Shown: positions 10,273 to 19,046, counted from the first letter of the stretch. The stretch is DNA of 64,000 nucleotides from Myxococcus stipitatus DSM 14675 (GCF_000331735.1 NC_020126.1:8187501-8251500), one strand, 5' to 3'. Made by a program: numbers and translations. The notes: generated by a model from the sequence alone, not told the origin.

Positions 10273-10397
10273 GAGGGGCAACCTGTCTTGGGGTGATGAG
10301 GTGTTCGGCCCGTTTCAATCACCTCGGACGACCCCTTGCGGGAATTATTCATCCCTGCGGCCAAGTAACCGCAAGCAGCCGGCCGAGCCCCGTTTGT

Positions 10398-10426
10398 TTG
10401 ACCCAGTTGTAGCGGAGTGTTACGCG
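10398..10426 (+). promoter_or_regulatory. Possible sigma-70 promoter for tolQ
   Basis: TTGACC at 10398-10403 and TACGCG at 10421-10426 are separated by 17 bp. The -35 is good and the -10 is weak. It would start transcription about 3 nt before the tolQ ATG at 10436, giving a leaderless or almost leaderless mRNA. Confidence 0.35.
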
Positions 10427-10435
10427 CTCCACCTC

Positions 10436-11146
10436 ATGACGCCCCACTTGCCCCTGGCGCTCGGCGCCATGAACTACGTGGAGATCATCCGCGACGCCTC
10501 CTTCATCGAGCTGGCCGTCCTGCTGCTCCTGATGGGGGTCTCCGTGGCTTCCTGGGCCCTCATCGCGATGAAGGCCTCCCAGCTCGCCAAGGCACGCGCA
10601 CAGTCTCTCACCTTCCTCGACACCTTCTGGAAGGCGTCCCGCCTGGAGGCCATCTACCAGACGGCCCAGAAGCTCGACGCCTCGCCCCTGTCCAAGGTCT
10701 TCTGCGCCGGCTACGAGGAGCTGACCAAGCTGGCCCAGGCCAAGGAAGGCGGCGCCGAGGGCGCCATGGCCGAACGGCTGGGCGGAATCGAAAACGTGGA
10801 GCGCGCGCTCAACCGCGCCTCGACGTCGCAAATCACGGAGCTGGAGGCGCGCGTGTCGTTCCTCGGCACGGTGGGCGCGGCGTCCCCCTTCGTGGGCCTG
10901 TTCGGCACCGTCATCGGCATCCTCAGCGCGTTCAACCAGATTGCCGAGCAGGGCAACGCCACGCTGGCCACGGTGGCGGCGCCGGTGGGCAACGCGCTCT
11001 TCGCCACGGCGGCGGGCCTGTTCGCGGCGATTCCGGCCGTGGTCGCCTACAACTCGTTCGTCAGCCGCATCAAGGTGTTCGACACGGAGATGTCCAACTT
11101 CTCCGCGGACTTCCTCAACATCATCAAGCGTCACTTCTTCCGGTAG
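10436..11146 (+). CDS. tolQ: TolQ/ExbB-family proton channel protein
   Basis: Inner-membrane channel subunit that, with TolR, uses the proton gradient to drive envelope work. 236 residues: TM1 (about 27-46), a cytoplasmic loop, then TM2 and TM3 in the second half. LGTVGAASPFVGLFGTVIG and VAAPVGNALFATAAGLFAAIPAV are the family hallmarks. The next possible ATG, at 10469 (MNYVEIIRDASF), would align better with E. coli TolQ. Neither start has a ribosome site, so I kept the one that suits the upstream promoter. It is first in tolQ-tolR-tolA-tolB. In M. xanthus some TolQ homologues act in gliding (Agl proteins); which paralog this is needs alignment. Confidence 0.9.
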   Translation: MTPHLPLALGAMNYVEIIRDASFIELAVLLLLMGVSVASWALIAMKASQLAKARAQSLTFLDTFWKASRLEAIYQTAQKLDASPLSKVFCAGYEELTKLAQAKEGGAEGAMAERLGGIENVERALNRASTSQITELEARVSFLGTVGAASPFVGLFGTVIGILSAFNQIAEQGNATLATVAAPVGNALFATAAGLFAAIPAVVAYNSFVSRIKVFDTEMSNFSADFLNIIKRHFFR

Positions 11147-11158
11147 GCGGAGGCGACC

Positions 11159-11632
11159 ATGGGAATGGGCGGAGGCAATCGCGGCGGTGGCCGCACCACG
11201 ATGAGCGAGATCAACGTCACGCCGATGGTCGACGTGATGCTGGTGCTGCTCATCATCTTCATGGTCACCGCGCCCCTCATCCAGCAGGGCGTGAAGGTGA
11301 ACCTGCCGGAGACGAAGGCCGCGCCCGTGGAGGCGACGGAGAAGAAGGTCGTCCTCTCCATCGACGCGGGCAAGAAGGTCTACATCGGCGACGCGGAGGT
11401 GCCGATGGAGGAGCTGGAGACGAAGCTGGCCGCCAACGCCAAGGTGCAGGCGGACAAGGAGGTCTTCCTCCACGCCGACCGCGACGTGCCCTACGGCGTC
11501 GTGGTGGAGGTCATGGCGGCGGCGCAGCGCGCGGGCATCAACAACGTGGGCATGATCACGGACCCTTCCACGGGGTCCAAGACGTCCAATGCCGCGTCGA
11601 CCTCGAAGAAGCCGAAGGAGGCGAAGCGCTAG
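11159..11632 (+). CDS. tolR: TolR/ExbD-family protein
   Basis: Partner of TolQ in the proton-driven stator. 157 residues: a short Gly-rich cytoplasmic N terminus, one TM segment (about 23-42) preceded by MSEINVTPMVDVMLVLLIIF, where the conserved Asp for proton transfer sits, and a periplasmic domain ending in AGINNVGMIT. A Ser/Lys-rich tail of about 20 residues follows. GGAGG lies 5 nt before the ATG, the best ribosome site in this operon. It starts 12 nt after tolQ. M. xanthus AglV is a TolR-type gliding protein, so a motility role is possible but not shown. Confidence 0.93.
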   Translation: MGMGGGNRGGGRTTMSEINVTPMVDVMLVLLIIFMVTAPLIQQGVKVNLPETKAAPVEATEKKVVLSIDAGKKVYIGDAEVPMEELETKLAANAKVQADKEVFLHADRDVPYGVVVEVMAAAQRAGINNVGMITDPSTGSKTSNAASTSKKPKEAKR

Positions 11633-11635
11633 CCC

Positions 11636-12421
11636 ATGCACTCCGCGGTGAGCCACAGCCTGCTCGTCAACCGCTCCGCGCGCGTGTCGCCGTTCGTCAT
11701 CGCGTCCGTGGTGGGGCACATCGCCCTGCTGCTCGCCGCGGTGCTGTACGCGCGCTTCAACAGCGCGCCCCCGGTGGACCTGACCGCGCAGCCCATCCGC
11801 GCCACGCTGGTGCGACTGGGCAAGCCTCGGGACGCCAAGCTCCTGCCGCGCAAGGAGCAACTGCCCCCGCCTCCCAAGCACGTGGAGGCCCCCAAGCCCG
11901 CGCCGGAGGCTCCGCCCGCGCCCTCCTCCAACGCCGTCGCGGTGCCCATCCCCGGCGTCAAGCCGGAGCCGACCTCCGCGCCCAAGCCCACGCCCGTCAA
12001 GGGTGAGCGGGAGGGCGAGGACCGGCGCAAGCGCCTCTTCGGCGCCTTCGACAAGACGGCCAAGGCGGCCCCGGACGAAGAGCCCGAGGGCGCCGAGGAC
12101 GGAGACCCCGACGGTGACTCCGCCACCGCCGAGGGCGAGCGCTACTTCGGCCTGCTCCAGGTCCAGGTGCGCCGGAACTACAGCGTCGCGGACACGATTC
12201 CGGAGTCGGAGCGCATGCACTTGAAGGCCCTGGTGGCGCTGCGCCTGGGCCGCTCGGGTGAAGTGCTCGATGTGAAGCTCACGAAGCCCAGTGGGAATGA
12301 CTTGTTCGACTCGGCGGTCCTCGCCGCGGTCCGCAAGGCCTCTCCCTTCTCGCCTCCTCCCGACCACCTTCGAGACGCGCTGCAGAAGAACGGCGTCAAC
12401 CTGAGTTTCAACGCCCTATGA
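11636..12421 (+). CDS. tolA: TolA/TonB-type energy transducer
   Basis: Periplasm-spanning protein that carries energy from TolQR to the outer membrane. 261 residues: an N-terminal TM segment (about 20-40), a Pro/Ala/Lys-rich spacer (about 68-122), an acidic stretch, and a C-terminal TonB/TolA-like domain (about 165-261) with ERMHLKALVALRLGRSGEVLDVKL and SGNDLFDSAVLAAVRKASPF. It follows tolR by 3 nt and overlaps tolB as ATGA. The spacer is short compared with E. coli TolA and lacks the long helix, which looks more like TonB. I name it tolA from operon position. A TonB label would be equally fair. Confidence 0.82.
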   Translation: MHSAVSHSLLVNRSARVSPFVIASVVGHIALLLAAVLYARFNSAPPVDLTAQPIRATLVRLGKPRDAKLLPRKEQLPPPPKHVEAPKPAPEAPPAPSSNAVAVPIPGVKPEPTSAPKPTPVKGEREGEDRRKRLFGAFDKTAKAAPDEEPEGAEDGDPDGDSATAEGERYFGLLQVQVRRNYSVADTIPESERMHLKALVALRLGRSGEVLDVKLTKPSGNDLFDSAVLAAVRKASPFSPPPDHLRDALQKNGVNLSFNAL

Positions 12422-13710
12422 AAGCCCTGCTCCTCTCCCTCGTCCTCCTCCCGCTCGCTGCGTTCGCGCAGACGCCGACGATCGAAATCTCGGGCGCCAA
12501 CTTCCGCCCGCTGCCCGTGGCGGTGCCCGCGCCGCTCACCCAGAACGAGGGCGCGAAGGGGAAGGCCAACACCTTCGACGCGGCCTTCACCTTCGACCTC
12601 TCCGCCTCCGGCATCCTCCAGGTGCTGGACCGCAAGAGCTTCACCGCCGACCCCAAGGAGGGCATGGCGGCCGGCACCATCACCTTCAGCCGCTGGGCGG
12701 ACGTGGGCGCCGAGGCCCTGGTGAAGGTGTCGCTGGCGGACGACGCCGGAACGCTGCGCGGTGAACTGCGCCTGTTCAACGTGGGCACCGGACGCGAGGA
12801 CCTGAAGGTGACCAAGGACGCACCGGCGAGCAATCCGTCGCTGCTGGCGCACCGCCTGGCGGACGCGCTCTACCGGCACTTCACGCGCGAGCCCAGCCCG
12901 TTCCTGTCGCGCATCACCTACGTGCGCAAGGCGGGCAACAACCGCGATATCGCGGTGGCGGACTGGGACGGCGGCAACCCCGTGGTGCTCACCAAGGGCG
13001 GCATCAACATCCTGCCCTCGCTGAGCAACGACGGCGCGCAGGTGGCGTACACGTCGTACCGCAAGAACCGTCCGGACCTCTACGTGCAGCGCCCGGGTGG
13101 CGACGCGAAGATGGTCGTGTCCGACGGGCAGATGATCACCGGCGGCGCCTTCTCCCCGGACGGCAAGCGCCTGGCGTACTCGCAGGCCGAGGGTGAGAGC
13201 GCGCAGATCTACGTGGCCAACGCGGACGGCTCCGGCGCCAAGGCCGTCACCGATACGCCCTACGGGCTGAACACCAGCCCGAGCTGGTCGCCCGACGGCA
13301 AGCGCATCGCGTTCGTCTCCAACCGCGGTGGCAGCCCGCAGATCTACATCATGGGCGCGGATGGCTCGGGTGTGCGGCGGCTCACGTTCCAGGGCAACTA
13401 CAACCAGACGCCGGACTGGTCTCCGCGTGGCGACCTCATCGTCTTCACCGCGCGCGACGAGCGCAACGCCTTCGACCTCTTCACCGTCAACGTGGAGACG
13501 GGCAAGGTGACGCGCATGACGCAGGACCAGGGCAACAACGAGGAGCCCGCCTTCTCGCCCAACGGCCGGCTCATCCTCTTCACGTCCACCCGGGCGGGTG
13601 GCACGCAGCTCTTCGTGATGACGGCGGACGGCAACAACCAGCTCCCCCTCCGGGCGGAGAAGGGCACGCTGCTGACGCCGGACTGGGCTCCCCTGGCGGA
13701 CGCCCAGTAG
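12418..13710 (+). CDS. tolB: Tol-Pal system protein TolB
   Basis: Periplasmic beta-propeller protein of the Tol system. 430 residues: a signal peptide (about 1-17, ending AFAQ), an N-terminal alpha/beta domain (to about 165), then WD40/PD40-like propeller blades, with SPDGKRLAYS, SPDGKRIAFVS, SPRGDLIVFTA and SPNGRLILFTS visible as successive blades. Normal TolB length. It overlaps tolA by 4 nt. No pal gene follows; the next gene is an aminotransferase. In M. xanthus TolB paralogs (AglU, AglW) affect adventurous motility. Confidence 0.93.
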   Translation: MKALLLSLVLLPLAAFAQTPTIEISGANFRPLPVAVPAPLTQNEGAKGKANTFDAAFTFDLSASGILQVLDRKSFTADPKEGMAAGTITFSRWADVGAEALVKVSLADDAGTLRGELRLFNVGTGREDLKVTKDAPASNPSLLAHRLADALYRHFTREPSPFLSRITYVRKAGNNRDIAVADWDGGNPVVLTKGGINILPSLSNDGAQVAYTSYRKNRPDLYVQRPGGDAKMVVSDGQMITGGAFSPDGKRLAYSQAEGESAQIYVANADGSGAKAVTDTPYGLNTSPSWSPDGKRIAFVSNRGGSPQIYIMGADGSGVRRLTFQGNYNQTPDWSPRGDLIVFTARDERNAFDLFTVNVETGKVTRMTQDQGNNEEPAFSPNGRLILFTSTRAGGTQLFVMTADGNNQLPLRAEKGTLLTPDWAPLADAQ

Positions 13711-13727
13711 CCAGTACCCACGGAGCG

Positions 13728-13756
13728 TTGACAGGGGGCGCCTGCTCGGGTCGAGT
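13728..13756 (+). promoter_or_regulatory. Possible sigma-70 promoter for the class V aminotransferase
   Basis: TTGACA (perfect -35) at 13728-13733 and TCGAGT at 13751-13756 with a 17-bp spacer. The ATG at 13765 is only 8 nt after the -10 and has no ribosome site, so the message would be leaderless. Confidence 0.45.
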
Positions 13757-13764
13757 TCCCGGGC

Positions 13765-14949
13765 ATGAGCGCCCCCTTTCGTTCCCACTGGGGATTGGAC
13801 CCCGAGGTCCGATTCCTGAACCATGGCTCGTACGGCGCGTGCCCCACCGTGGTGCTCCAGAAGCAGGCGGAGCTCCGCGCACGCTTGGAGTCCGAGCCCG
13901 TCCGCTTCCTCCATCGCGAAATCGAGCCGCTGCTCGACGAGGCCCGCGCGGCGCTCGCGGACTTCGTCGGCGCGGACACGGAGGACGTGTCCTTCGTCCC
14001 CAACGCCACCGGCGGCGTCACCACCGTGCTGCGCTCGCTGCGCTTCGAGCCTGGTGACGAGCTGCTCACCACGGACCACGAATACAACGCCAGCCGCAAC
14101 GCGCTGGACTTCGTCTCCGAGGCCTGGGGCGCGAAGGTGGTGGTGGCGAAGCTGCCCTGGCCCGTGAGCTCGCCCGACGCGGTGGTGGACGCGGTGCTCG
14201 CGCACGTGACACCGCGCACGCGCCTGTTGCTCGTGGACCATGTCTCCAGCCAGACGGCGCTGGTGATGCCGCTGGCCCGGCTCGTCTCGGAGATGCGCGC
14301 GCGGGGCATCGAGACGCTGGTCGACGGCGCGCACGGGCCGGGCATGGTGCCGCTGGCGCTGCGCTCGCTGGGCGCGGGTTACTACACGGGCAACTGCCAC
14401 AAGTGGCTGTGCTCGCCCAAGGGCGTGGCCTTCCTCTACGTGCGCCGCGACTTGCAGTCCGGGGTGACGCCGCTGGCGGTGAGCCACGGACGCAACTCGC
14501 CCCGCACGGACCGCTCGCGCCACCGGCTCCTGTTCGACTGGACGGGGACGCATGACCCCACCGCGGCGCTCTGTGTCCCGGAGGCACTTCGGGTCATGGG
14601 CGGCATGCTCCCCGGGGGGTGGCCCGCGCTGATGGCGCACAATCGCGACAAGGCCCTGGCGGCGCGAGCGATGCTCTGCGAGCGGCTGAAGGTGGCGCCG
14701 GCCTGCCCCGAGGAGATGGTGGGCAGCATGGCCGTGGTGACGCTGCCTCCGGGGTATCCGGAGCGCCCCGAGCCGCCCCTCTACCTGGACCCGCTCCACC
14801 TGCGCTTGTTCGACGAGCACCGCATCGAGGTGCCCATCATCCCTTGGCCCAAGCCGCCCCACCGTCACGTGCGCGTGTCCGCGCAGCTCTACAACACGCC
14901 CGACGAGTACGTCGCGCTGGCGGATGCTTTGGAAGTGCTCTTGCGTTGA
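13765..14949 (+). CDS. Class V PLP-dependent aminotransferase / isopenicillin N epimerase-like
   Basis: PLP enzyme of the family that includes isopenicillin N epimerase, cysteine desulfurases and EgtE. 394 residues. NHGSYGACP near the N terminus, the Asp/His pocket in LLVDHVSSQTALVMP and DGAHGPGM, and the PLP Lys in GNCHKWLCSPKG (about residue 216) are clear. The opening LNHGSYG is typical of the epimerase-like branch. No beta-lactam or ergothioneine genes are nearby, so the substrate is open. Transcription probably starts right at the ATG. It lies 54 bp after tolB, and ppx follows 14 bp later. Confidence 0.85.
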   Translation: MSAPFRSHWGLDPEVRFLNHGSYGACPTVVLQKQAELRARLESEPVRFLHREIEPLLDEARAALADFVGADTEDVSFVPNATGGVTTVLRSLRFEPGDELLTTDHEYNASRNALDFVSEAWGAKVVVAKLPWPVSSPDAVVDAVLAHVTPRTRLLLVDHVSSQTALVMPLARLVSEMRARGIETLVDGAHGPGMVPLALRSLGAGYYTGNCHKWLCSPKGVAFLYVRRDLQSGVTPLAVSHGRNSPRTDRSRHRLLFDWTGTHDPTAALCVPEALRVMGGMLPGGWPALMAHNRDKALAARAMLCERLKVAPACPEEMVGSMAVVTLPPGYPERPEPPLYLDPLHLRLFDEHRIEVPIIPWPKPPHRHVRVSAQLYNTPDEYVALADALEVLLR

Positions 14950-14950
14950 G

Positions 14951-14956
14951 TAGGCT
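14951..14956 (+). promoter_or_regulatory. Possible -10 element for ppx
   Basis: TAGGCT lies 7 nt before the ppx ATG. A weak -35 (TTGGAA) is 16 bp upstream, inside the end of the aminotransferase gene. The spacing resembles the leaderless arrangement before the aminotransferase gene. Confidence 0.28.
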
Positions 14957-14963
14957 CTCGCGC

Positions 14964-15899
14964 ATGCCGCGATTCGCCACCATCGATGTGGGTACCAACT
15001 CCGTGCTGTTGCTGGTCGCGGAGCGAACCCCTGAAGGCCGCTTCGAGCCCGTCTTGGAGCGCGCCGAAATCACCCGATTGGGACGAGGCGTGGATGCCAC
15101 CCGCCGGCTGTCGGCGGAAGGCATGGAGGCGACGCTGTCCGTGCTGGAGTCCTTCGCGCGCGAGGCCCGCGAGGCTGGCGCCCAGGACATCGCGGTGTCC
15201 GCCACCAGCGCCGCGCGCGACGCGAGCAACGGTCCGGAGTTCCTCGCCGCCGCGAAGGCGCGCGCGGGCGTCACGGTGGAGATCATCTCCGGGCAGATGG
15301 AAGCGGAGCTGTCGTTCGCCGCGGTGCACGCGGACTTCGCCAGTGAGTCGGCCGGGCCGCTGCTCGTGCTGGATATCGGCGGAGGCTCCACGGAGTTCAT
15401 CTACGGCAACCCCGCGGGCCACGTGGACTTCCGCCACAGCTTCGACGTGGGCGCGGTGCGGATGACCGAGCGCTTCGTGAGCTCGGACCCGCTCTCCTCG
15501 GAGAACCGCGCGCGCATCCAGGCGCACCTGCGCGACACGTTCAAGGCACTGCCCCCGCCCCCGCCCGACGCGGCGCTGGTGGGCGTCGCGGGCACCGTGA
15601 CGACGCTGTACGCCGTGCAGCACGCCATCGACCCGTACGTCGCGGAGCGCGTCCATGGCGGCTCGCTCTCGCTGGGAGAACTGACGGCGCTGGTGGACCG
15701 CCTCTGCCAGATGCCGGTGGAGGAGCGGCGCACGCTTCCAGGCATGCAGCCCAAGCGCGCGGACGTCATCCCTGCGGGAGCGCTCATCCTCCTGGAGTCG
15801 GTGAAGGCCCTGGGACTGGAGGGGTGCCGCGTCAGTGACAGAGGACTCAGATGGGGGCTGCTCGCGCATCGGTTCGGCGCGGGGGCCGCCCGGTCATGA
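14964..15899 (+). CDS. Ppx/GppA-family phosphatase
   Basis: Exopolyphosphatase or pppGpp phosphatase of the actin-like ATPase fold. 311 residues, the short single-domain form. The phosphate loops are FATIDVGTNSVLLLV at the N terminus and LLVLDIGGGSTEFIYG at about 132-147, with the SATSAARDASNG segment between and VAGTVTTLYAV later. I chose the ATG at 14964 because the actin-like fold begins at once; longer readings run back through the aminotransferase in another frame. The stop overlaps the next ATG (15896) as ATGA. Which phosphate ester it cleaves cannot be told. Confidence 0.9.
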   Translation: MPRFATIDVGTNSVLLLVAERTPEGRFEPVLERAEITRLGRGVDATRRLSAEGMEATLSVLESFAREAREAGAQDIAVSATSAARDASNGPEFLAAAKARAGVTVEIISGQMEAELSFAAVHADFASESAGPLLVLDIGGGSTEFIYGNPAGHVDFRHSFDVGAVRMTERFVSSDPLSSENRARIQAHLRDTFKALPPPPPDAALVGVAGTVTTLYAVQHAIDPYVAERVHGGSLSLGELTALVDRLCQMPVEERRTLPGMQPKRADVIPAGALILLESVKALGLEGCRVSDRGLRWGLLAHRFGAGAARS

Positions 15900-17179
15900 G
15901 CACCTCCTCCGTGAGCCTCTCGCCCTCCCCTTCCGCGGCACCCGTGACTCCCGCCGCGAACGCGGGCTACGCGCTGCTCATCCTCACCCTCATCAACCTG
16001 GTCAACTACCTCGACCGGTACATCGTCGCCGTCGCGCTGCCGGGCATCCAACAGGAGTTCCAGATCAACGACACGCAGGCGGGCCTGCTGGGCACCATGT
16101 TCATCCTGGTGTTCATGCTGGCCTCGCCCGTGGGGGGTTACCTGGGGGACCGGTATCCGCGTCGGCTGATGGTCGCGGGTGGAGTGCTGTTGTGGAGCCT
16201 CGCGACGGGAGCCAGCGGGCTCGCCACCTCCTTCGTCGCGCTGCTCGTCGCGCGCGCGGTGATTGGCATCGGCGAGGCGGGCTATGGCGCGGTGGCGCCC
16301 AGCATCATCTCGGACCTGTACCCGCGCGAGAAGCGCACGCGGATGCTCGCGTACTTCTACATCGCCATCCCCGTGGGCGCGGCCGCGGGCTACGGGCTGG
16401 GCGGCTGGCTCACGCAGGCGTACTCGTGGCACGTGGCCTTCTTCGCGGGAGGCATCCCGGGCCTGATTCTGGGGGCCCTGGCGTTCTTCATGCCCGAGCC
16501 CAAGCGCGGCGCCATGGATGGCCCCAACGCGGAGACGAAGCTGCCCTTCCTCGTCGGCATCAAGGGACTGGGACGCAACGCGGCCTTCTGGGCCGTGACG
16601 GCGGGCTACACGCTGATGACGTTCTCCATCGGCGGCCTCGGCTTCTGGATGCCCACCTATCTGGTGCGCGAGCGCGGGATGCTGGCGGATGACTCCGGGT
16701 TCCGCTTCGGCGCGATTACGGCGGTGGCGGGCCTCTTGGGGACCGTGGCCGGGGGCTGGCTGGGAGACAAGCTGGACCGCAAGCGCGAGGGCGGTGGCCT
16801 CTGGATGTCCGGCGTGGGCCTGATGCTCGCGGCGCCGTGCATGTACCTGGCGGTCAACCTGAAGGACGTGGGCCTCACCTTCGTGGCCATCGGCGCGGCT
16901 CAGTTCCTCATCTTCCTCAACAGCGGCCCCATCAACGCCGCCATCGTCAACTGCGTGCCTCCCGCGTTCCGCGCGTTCGCCATGGGGTTGAACGTGCTGT
17001 GCATCCACCTGCTCGGTGATGCGATTTCGCCCACGCTCATCGGCAACATCGCCGACGCGTCGAGCCTCCACACCGCCATCGCCATCAACGCCGTGCCCGT
17101 GCTGCTCGGCGGCGTGGCGCTGCTCATCGGTGCGCGGCTGTTCCGCTCGGCCGTACCTCCAGCGGAAGCTACCGCCTGA
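15896..17179 (+). CDS. MFS transporter, Spinster-like
   Basis: Twelve-TM major facilitator, 427 residues. LVNYLDRYIVAVALPGIQ in TM1 and GYLGDRYPRRLMV between TM2 and TM3 match the Spinster branch. IGIGEAGYGAVAPSIISDLYPREKRTR is also diagnostic of this branch (given in parts: GEAGYGAVAPS, DLYPREKRTR). Bacterial Spinster-like proteins are assigned to lipid or small-molecule export without much proof. The ATG at 15896 overlaps the ppx stop, so the two are coupled; a longer start at 15851 would sit inside ppx. The 3' end overlaps the convergent acyltransferase gene by 11 bp. Confidence 0.88.
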   Translation: MSTSSVSLSPSPSAAPVTPAANAGYALLILTLINLVNYLDRYIVAVALPGIQQEFQINDTQAGLLGTMFILVFMLASPVGGYLGDRYPRRLMVAGGVLLWSLATGASGLATSFVALLVARAVIGIGEAGYGAVAPSIISDLYPREKRTRMLAYFYIAIPVGAAAGYGLGGWLTQAYSWHVAFFAGGIPGLILGALAFFMPEPKRGAMDGPNAETKLPFLVGIKGLGRNAAFWAVTAGYTLMTFSIGGLGFWMPTYLVRERGMLADDSGFRFGAITAVAGLLGTVAGGWLGDKLDRKREGGGLWMSGVGLMLAAPCMYLAVNLKDVGLTFVAIGAAQFLIFLNSGPINAAIVNCVPPAFRAFAMGLNVLCIHLLGDAISPTLIGNIADASSLHTAIAINAVPVLLGGVALLIGARLFRSAVPPAEATA

Positions 17180-18488
17180 CGGTGGCGTCCACCTGGGGCC
17201 GATACTCATCGGCCAGTCGCTCCACCTCCGAGGCCAGCCGCTCTCCATCCGAGAGCAGCAGCGACTTGAGGCGCACCCGGCTGCTCAAGGTGAAGAACAC
17301 GTCGATGTCCCGCCGCAGCACATCCCAGCGCTCGGCGAAGTAGAGCGTGAAGAGCGCCAGGGGCGGTACCGCGAGGAACGTCAGCCCGGCCCACGGCGCC
17401 CCACCCCACACGCCCGCGGCGACAGTGAGCCCGCCCCACCAGACGAGCGCCAGGACGAACGCGCTCAGGAACTTCACCGTCGCCTGCACATCCAGCTCCA
17501 CCTTGCGACTGGCGGCCCTGGGCACCTGATACGGCAGCCAGAAGAGCACCAGGCCCAGCGCGAACAGCGGCAGGCCCAGCACCAGCGAGAGCAGGTTCTT
17601 CACGACGAAGGGCACCACGTTGCCCGGCCGGTAGACGAGCGCGAGGTCCTTGAGTCCCTCCGCGTGCACCAATCCCAGGCGCCGCTTGAAGGACGCGAGG
17701 TGCGCGCGCATGCCCTCGAACCGCTCCGGCTCGCGCGCGCGGAACAACTGCACGCCGCGAGCCCACAGCCGCAGGCGCTCCGCGTCCAGCACCTGCCCCT
17801 GCTTGAAGGAATAGAGCTGCTCGGCGAGCTGCACCAGCGGCAGGTCCGCCCACTGCTCCAGGTTGAGCGTCACCGCGCGGAGTCCCTCGGCGATGCGTTC
17901 GGTGAGGGCACGCACGGACTCGGACTCCGAGGCGGCATCCGCGGGCAGGAAGGGCGTGACGTCGATGGCGGGCCCCACGTCGATGAGGACCTCGCTGCGG
18001 AAGACGTTCTTCTCCGCATACGTGAGCCCCACGGGGACGATGCGCACGGGAGCGCCCTCCTTCGCCGCGTTCAGCGCGATGCGTGACGCGCCCGTCTTCA
18101 GCTCCGCGAGCCCCGGCTCGGAGTGGCTCTTCCCCTCGGGGAAGATGGTGATGGCGCGGCCCTGGAGCAGCGCGCCCTTCGCGGCATCGAGGGTGCCCTC
18201 GTTGCCTCCCATCTTCGAGGGGTCATCCTGCTTGCGATACACCGGCAGCGCATCCAGCCCCTTGAGCAGCCAGCCGATGACGGGCATCGCGAACAGCGGC
18301 GCCTTCGCGAGGAACGTCACGGGACGGCGCGTGATGATGAAGACGAGCCCCGGGTCGATGAGTCCGTTGGGATGATTTCCCACGAACAGCACCGGACCTT
18401 CCGGCTCGGGGCCGGGTGCATTCACCTTCACCCGGTAGAAGAGGCGCAGACACACCGCGACCACGGCACGGACACACGCGTAGAACAC
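17169..18488 (-). CDS. 1-acyl-glycerol-3-phosphate acyltransferase-like (PlsC / Sct1-Gpt2 type)
   Basis: Membrane acyltransferase expected to act in phospholipid synthesis or remodelling. 439 residues, longer than PlsC. A membrane anchor at the N terminus is followed by the acyltransferase core: NHPNGLIDPG (His/Asp active site, spaced as in the yeast Gpt2/Sct1 group), PVYRKQDD, and FPEGKSHSEPGL. Two to four hydrophobic segments follow at about 290-320 and 340-390, then a charged C terminus. It is the last gene of the minus-strand run sgmX-ATPase-tamB-tamA-lipoprotein-acyltransferase, 35 bp after the lipoprotein gene. Confidence 0.87.
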   Translation of the reverse strand: MFYACVRAVVAVCLRLFYRVKVNAPGPEPEGPVLFVGNHPNGLIDPGLVFIITRRPVTFLAKAPLFAMPVIGWLLKGLDALPVYRKQDDPSKMGGNEGTLDAAKGALLQGRAITIFPEGKSHSEPGLAELKTGASRIALNAAKEGAPVRIVPVGLTYAEKNVFRSEVLIDVGPAIDVTPFLPADAASESESVRALTERIAEGLRAVTLNLEQWADLPLVQLAEQLYSFKQGQVLDAERLRLWARGVQLFRAREPERFEGMRAHLASFKRRLGLVHAEGLKDLALVYRPGNVVPFVVKNLLSLVLGLPLFALGLVLFWLPYQVPRAASRKVELDVQATVKFLSAFVLALVWWGGLTVAAGVWGGAPWAGLTFLAVPPLALFTLYFAERWDVLRRDIDVFFTLSSRVRLKSLLLSDGERLASEVERLADEYRPQVDATVRR

Positions 18489-18523
18489 GGCGGGGACTGT
18501 ACCTCACGGACCGCCCCCGCGGC

Positions 18524-19033
18524 TTACGGGTACTGGTCCACCACCAGGATGACGCCCGTGTTGTCCTGCACGACGGAGAAGCCCTTCATCGGGCTCGGGT
18601 ACGCAATCAGCCCCTCGCCATCGCGATCCCAGCGGGCATCCAACAGGACGCCACAGAAGGGCACCGACATGGCGCCGCTCTCCGGGAGGAAGACGCGGTC
18701 ATAGCGGCCGAACACGCGGTGCTTCGTCACGAACAACCGCCCCCCGATGCGAGCCCCTGGCAGCTTCTTCTCACCGTCGTCCCGAGGCAGCGCAATCACG
18801 AAGCTGTAGTTGTACCGGGCCGGCCCCGGGTGGTCCTGGATGGCGTCCACGATGACCGGGACCTTGTCCCCGGGCTTCAACCCCAGCCGCTCCATCTGGA
18901 CCAGCGCGCCCTTGGGACAAGCGCCCTCCGGCGGCATCCACTTGGGACGCTCGGGCTTCGCTGTCGAATCCTCCGTGTGCGCGCAGCCCAGCGCCGCCAG
19001 CACCAGCACCGTCAACCATGGGGACATGCGCAT
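18524..19033 (-). CDS. Small lipoprotein of unknown function
   Basis: 169 residues with a lipobox LAALGC near residue 17. The mature protein has no domain I recognise. It has a Cys pair (GACPKG and PFCGVLL) that could form a disulfide, and a GGRLFVTKHRVFGRYDRVFLPESG region that looks like beta strands. The ATG at 19033 has AGGAGG 8 nt upstream; the next Met is only two codons in. It follows tamA by 13 bp on the same strand, so it is probably made with TamAB and could be an accessory lipoprotein. That role is only position-based. Confidence 0.75.
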   Translation of the reverse strand: MRMSPWLTVLVLAALGCAHTEDSTAKPERPKWMPPEGACPKGALVQMERLGLKPGDKVPVIVDAIQDHPGPARYNYSFVIALPRDDGEKKLPGARIGGRLFVTKHRVFGRYDRVFLPESGAMSVPFCGVLLDARWDRDGEGLIAYPSPMKGFSVVQDNTGVILVVDQYP

Positions 19034-19046
19034 CCGGCCCGCCTCC

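Noticed and set aside
12178..14868. A 2.7-kb minus-strand open frame opposite tolA, tolB and the aminotransferase gene
   Set aside because: It spans several well-supported genes, and its composition (Arg, His, Gly) is that of a shadow frame.
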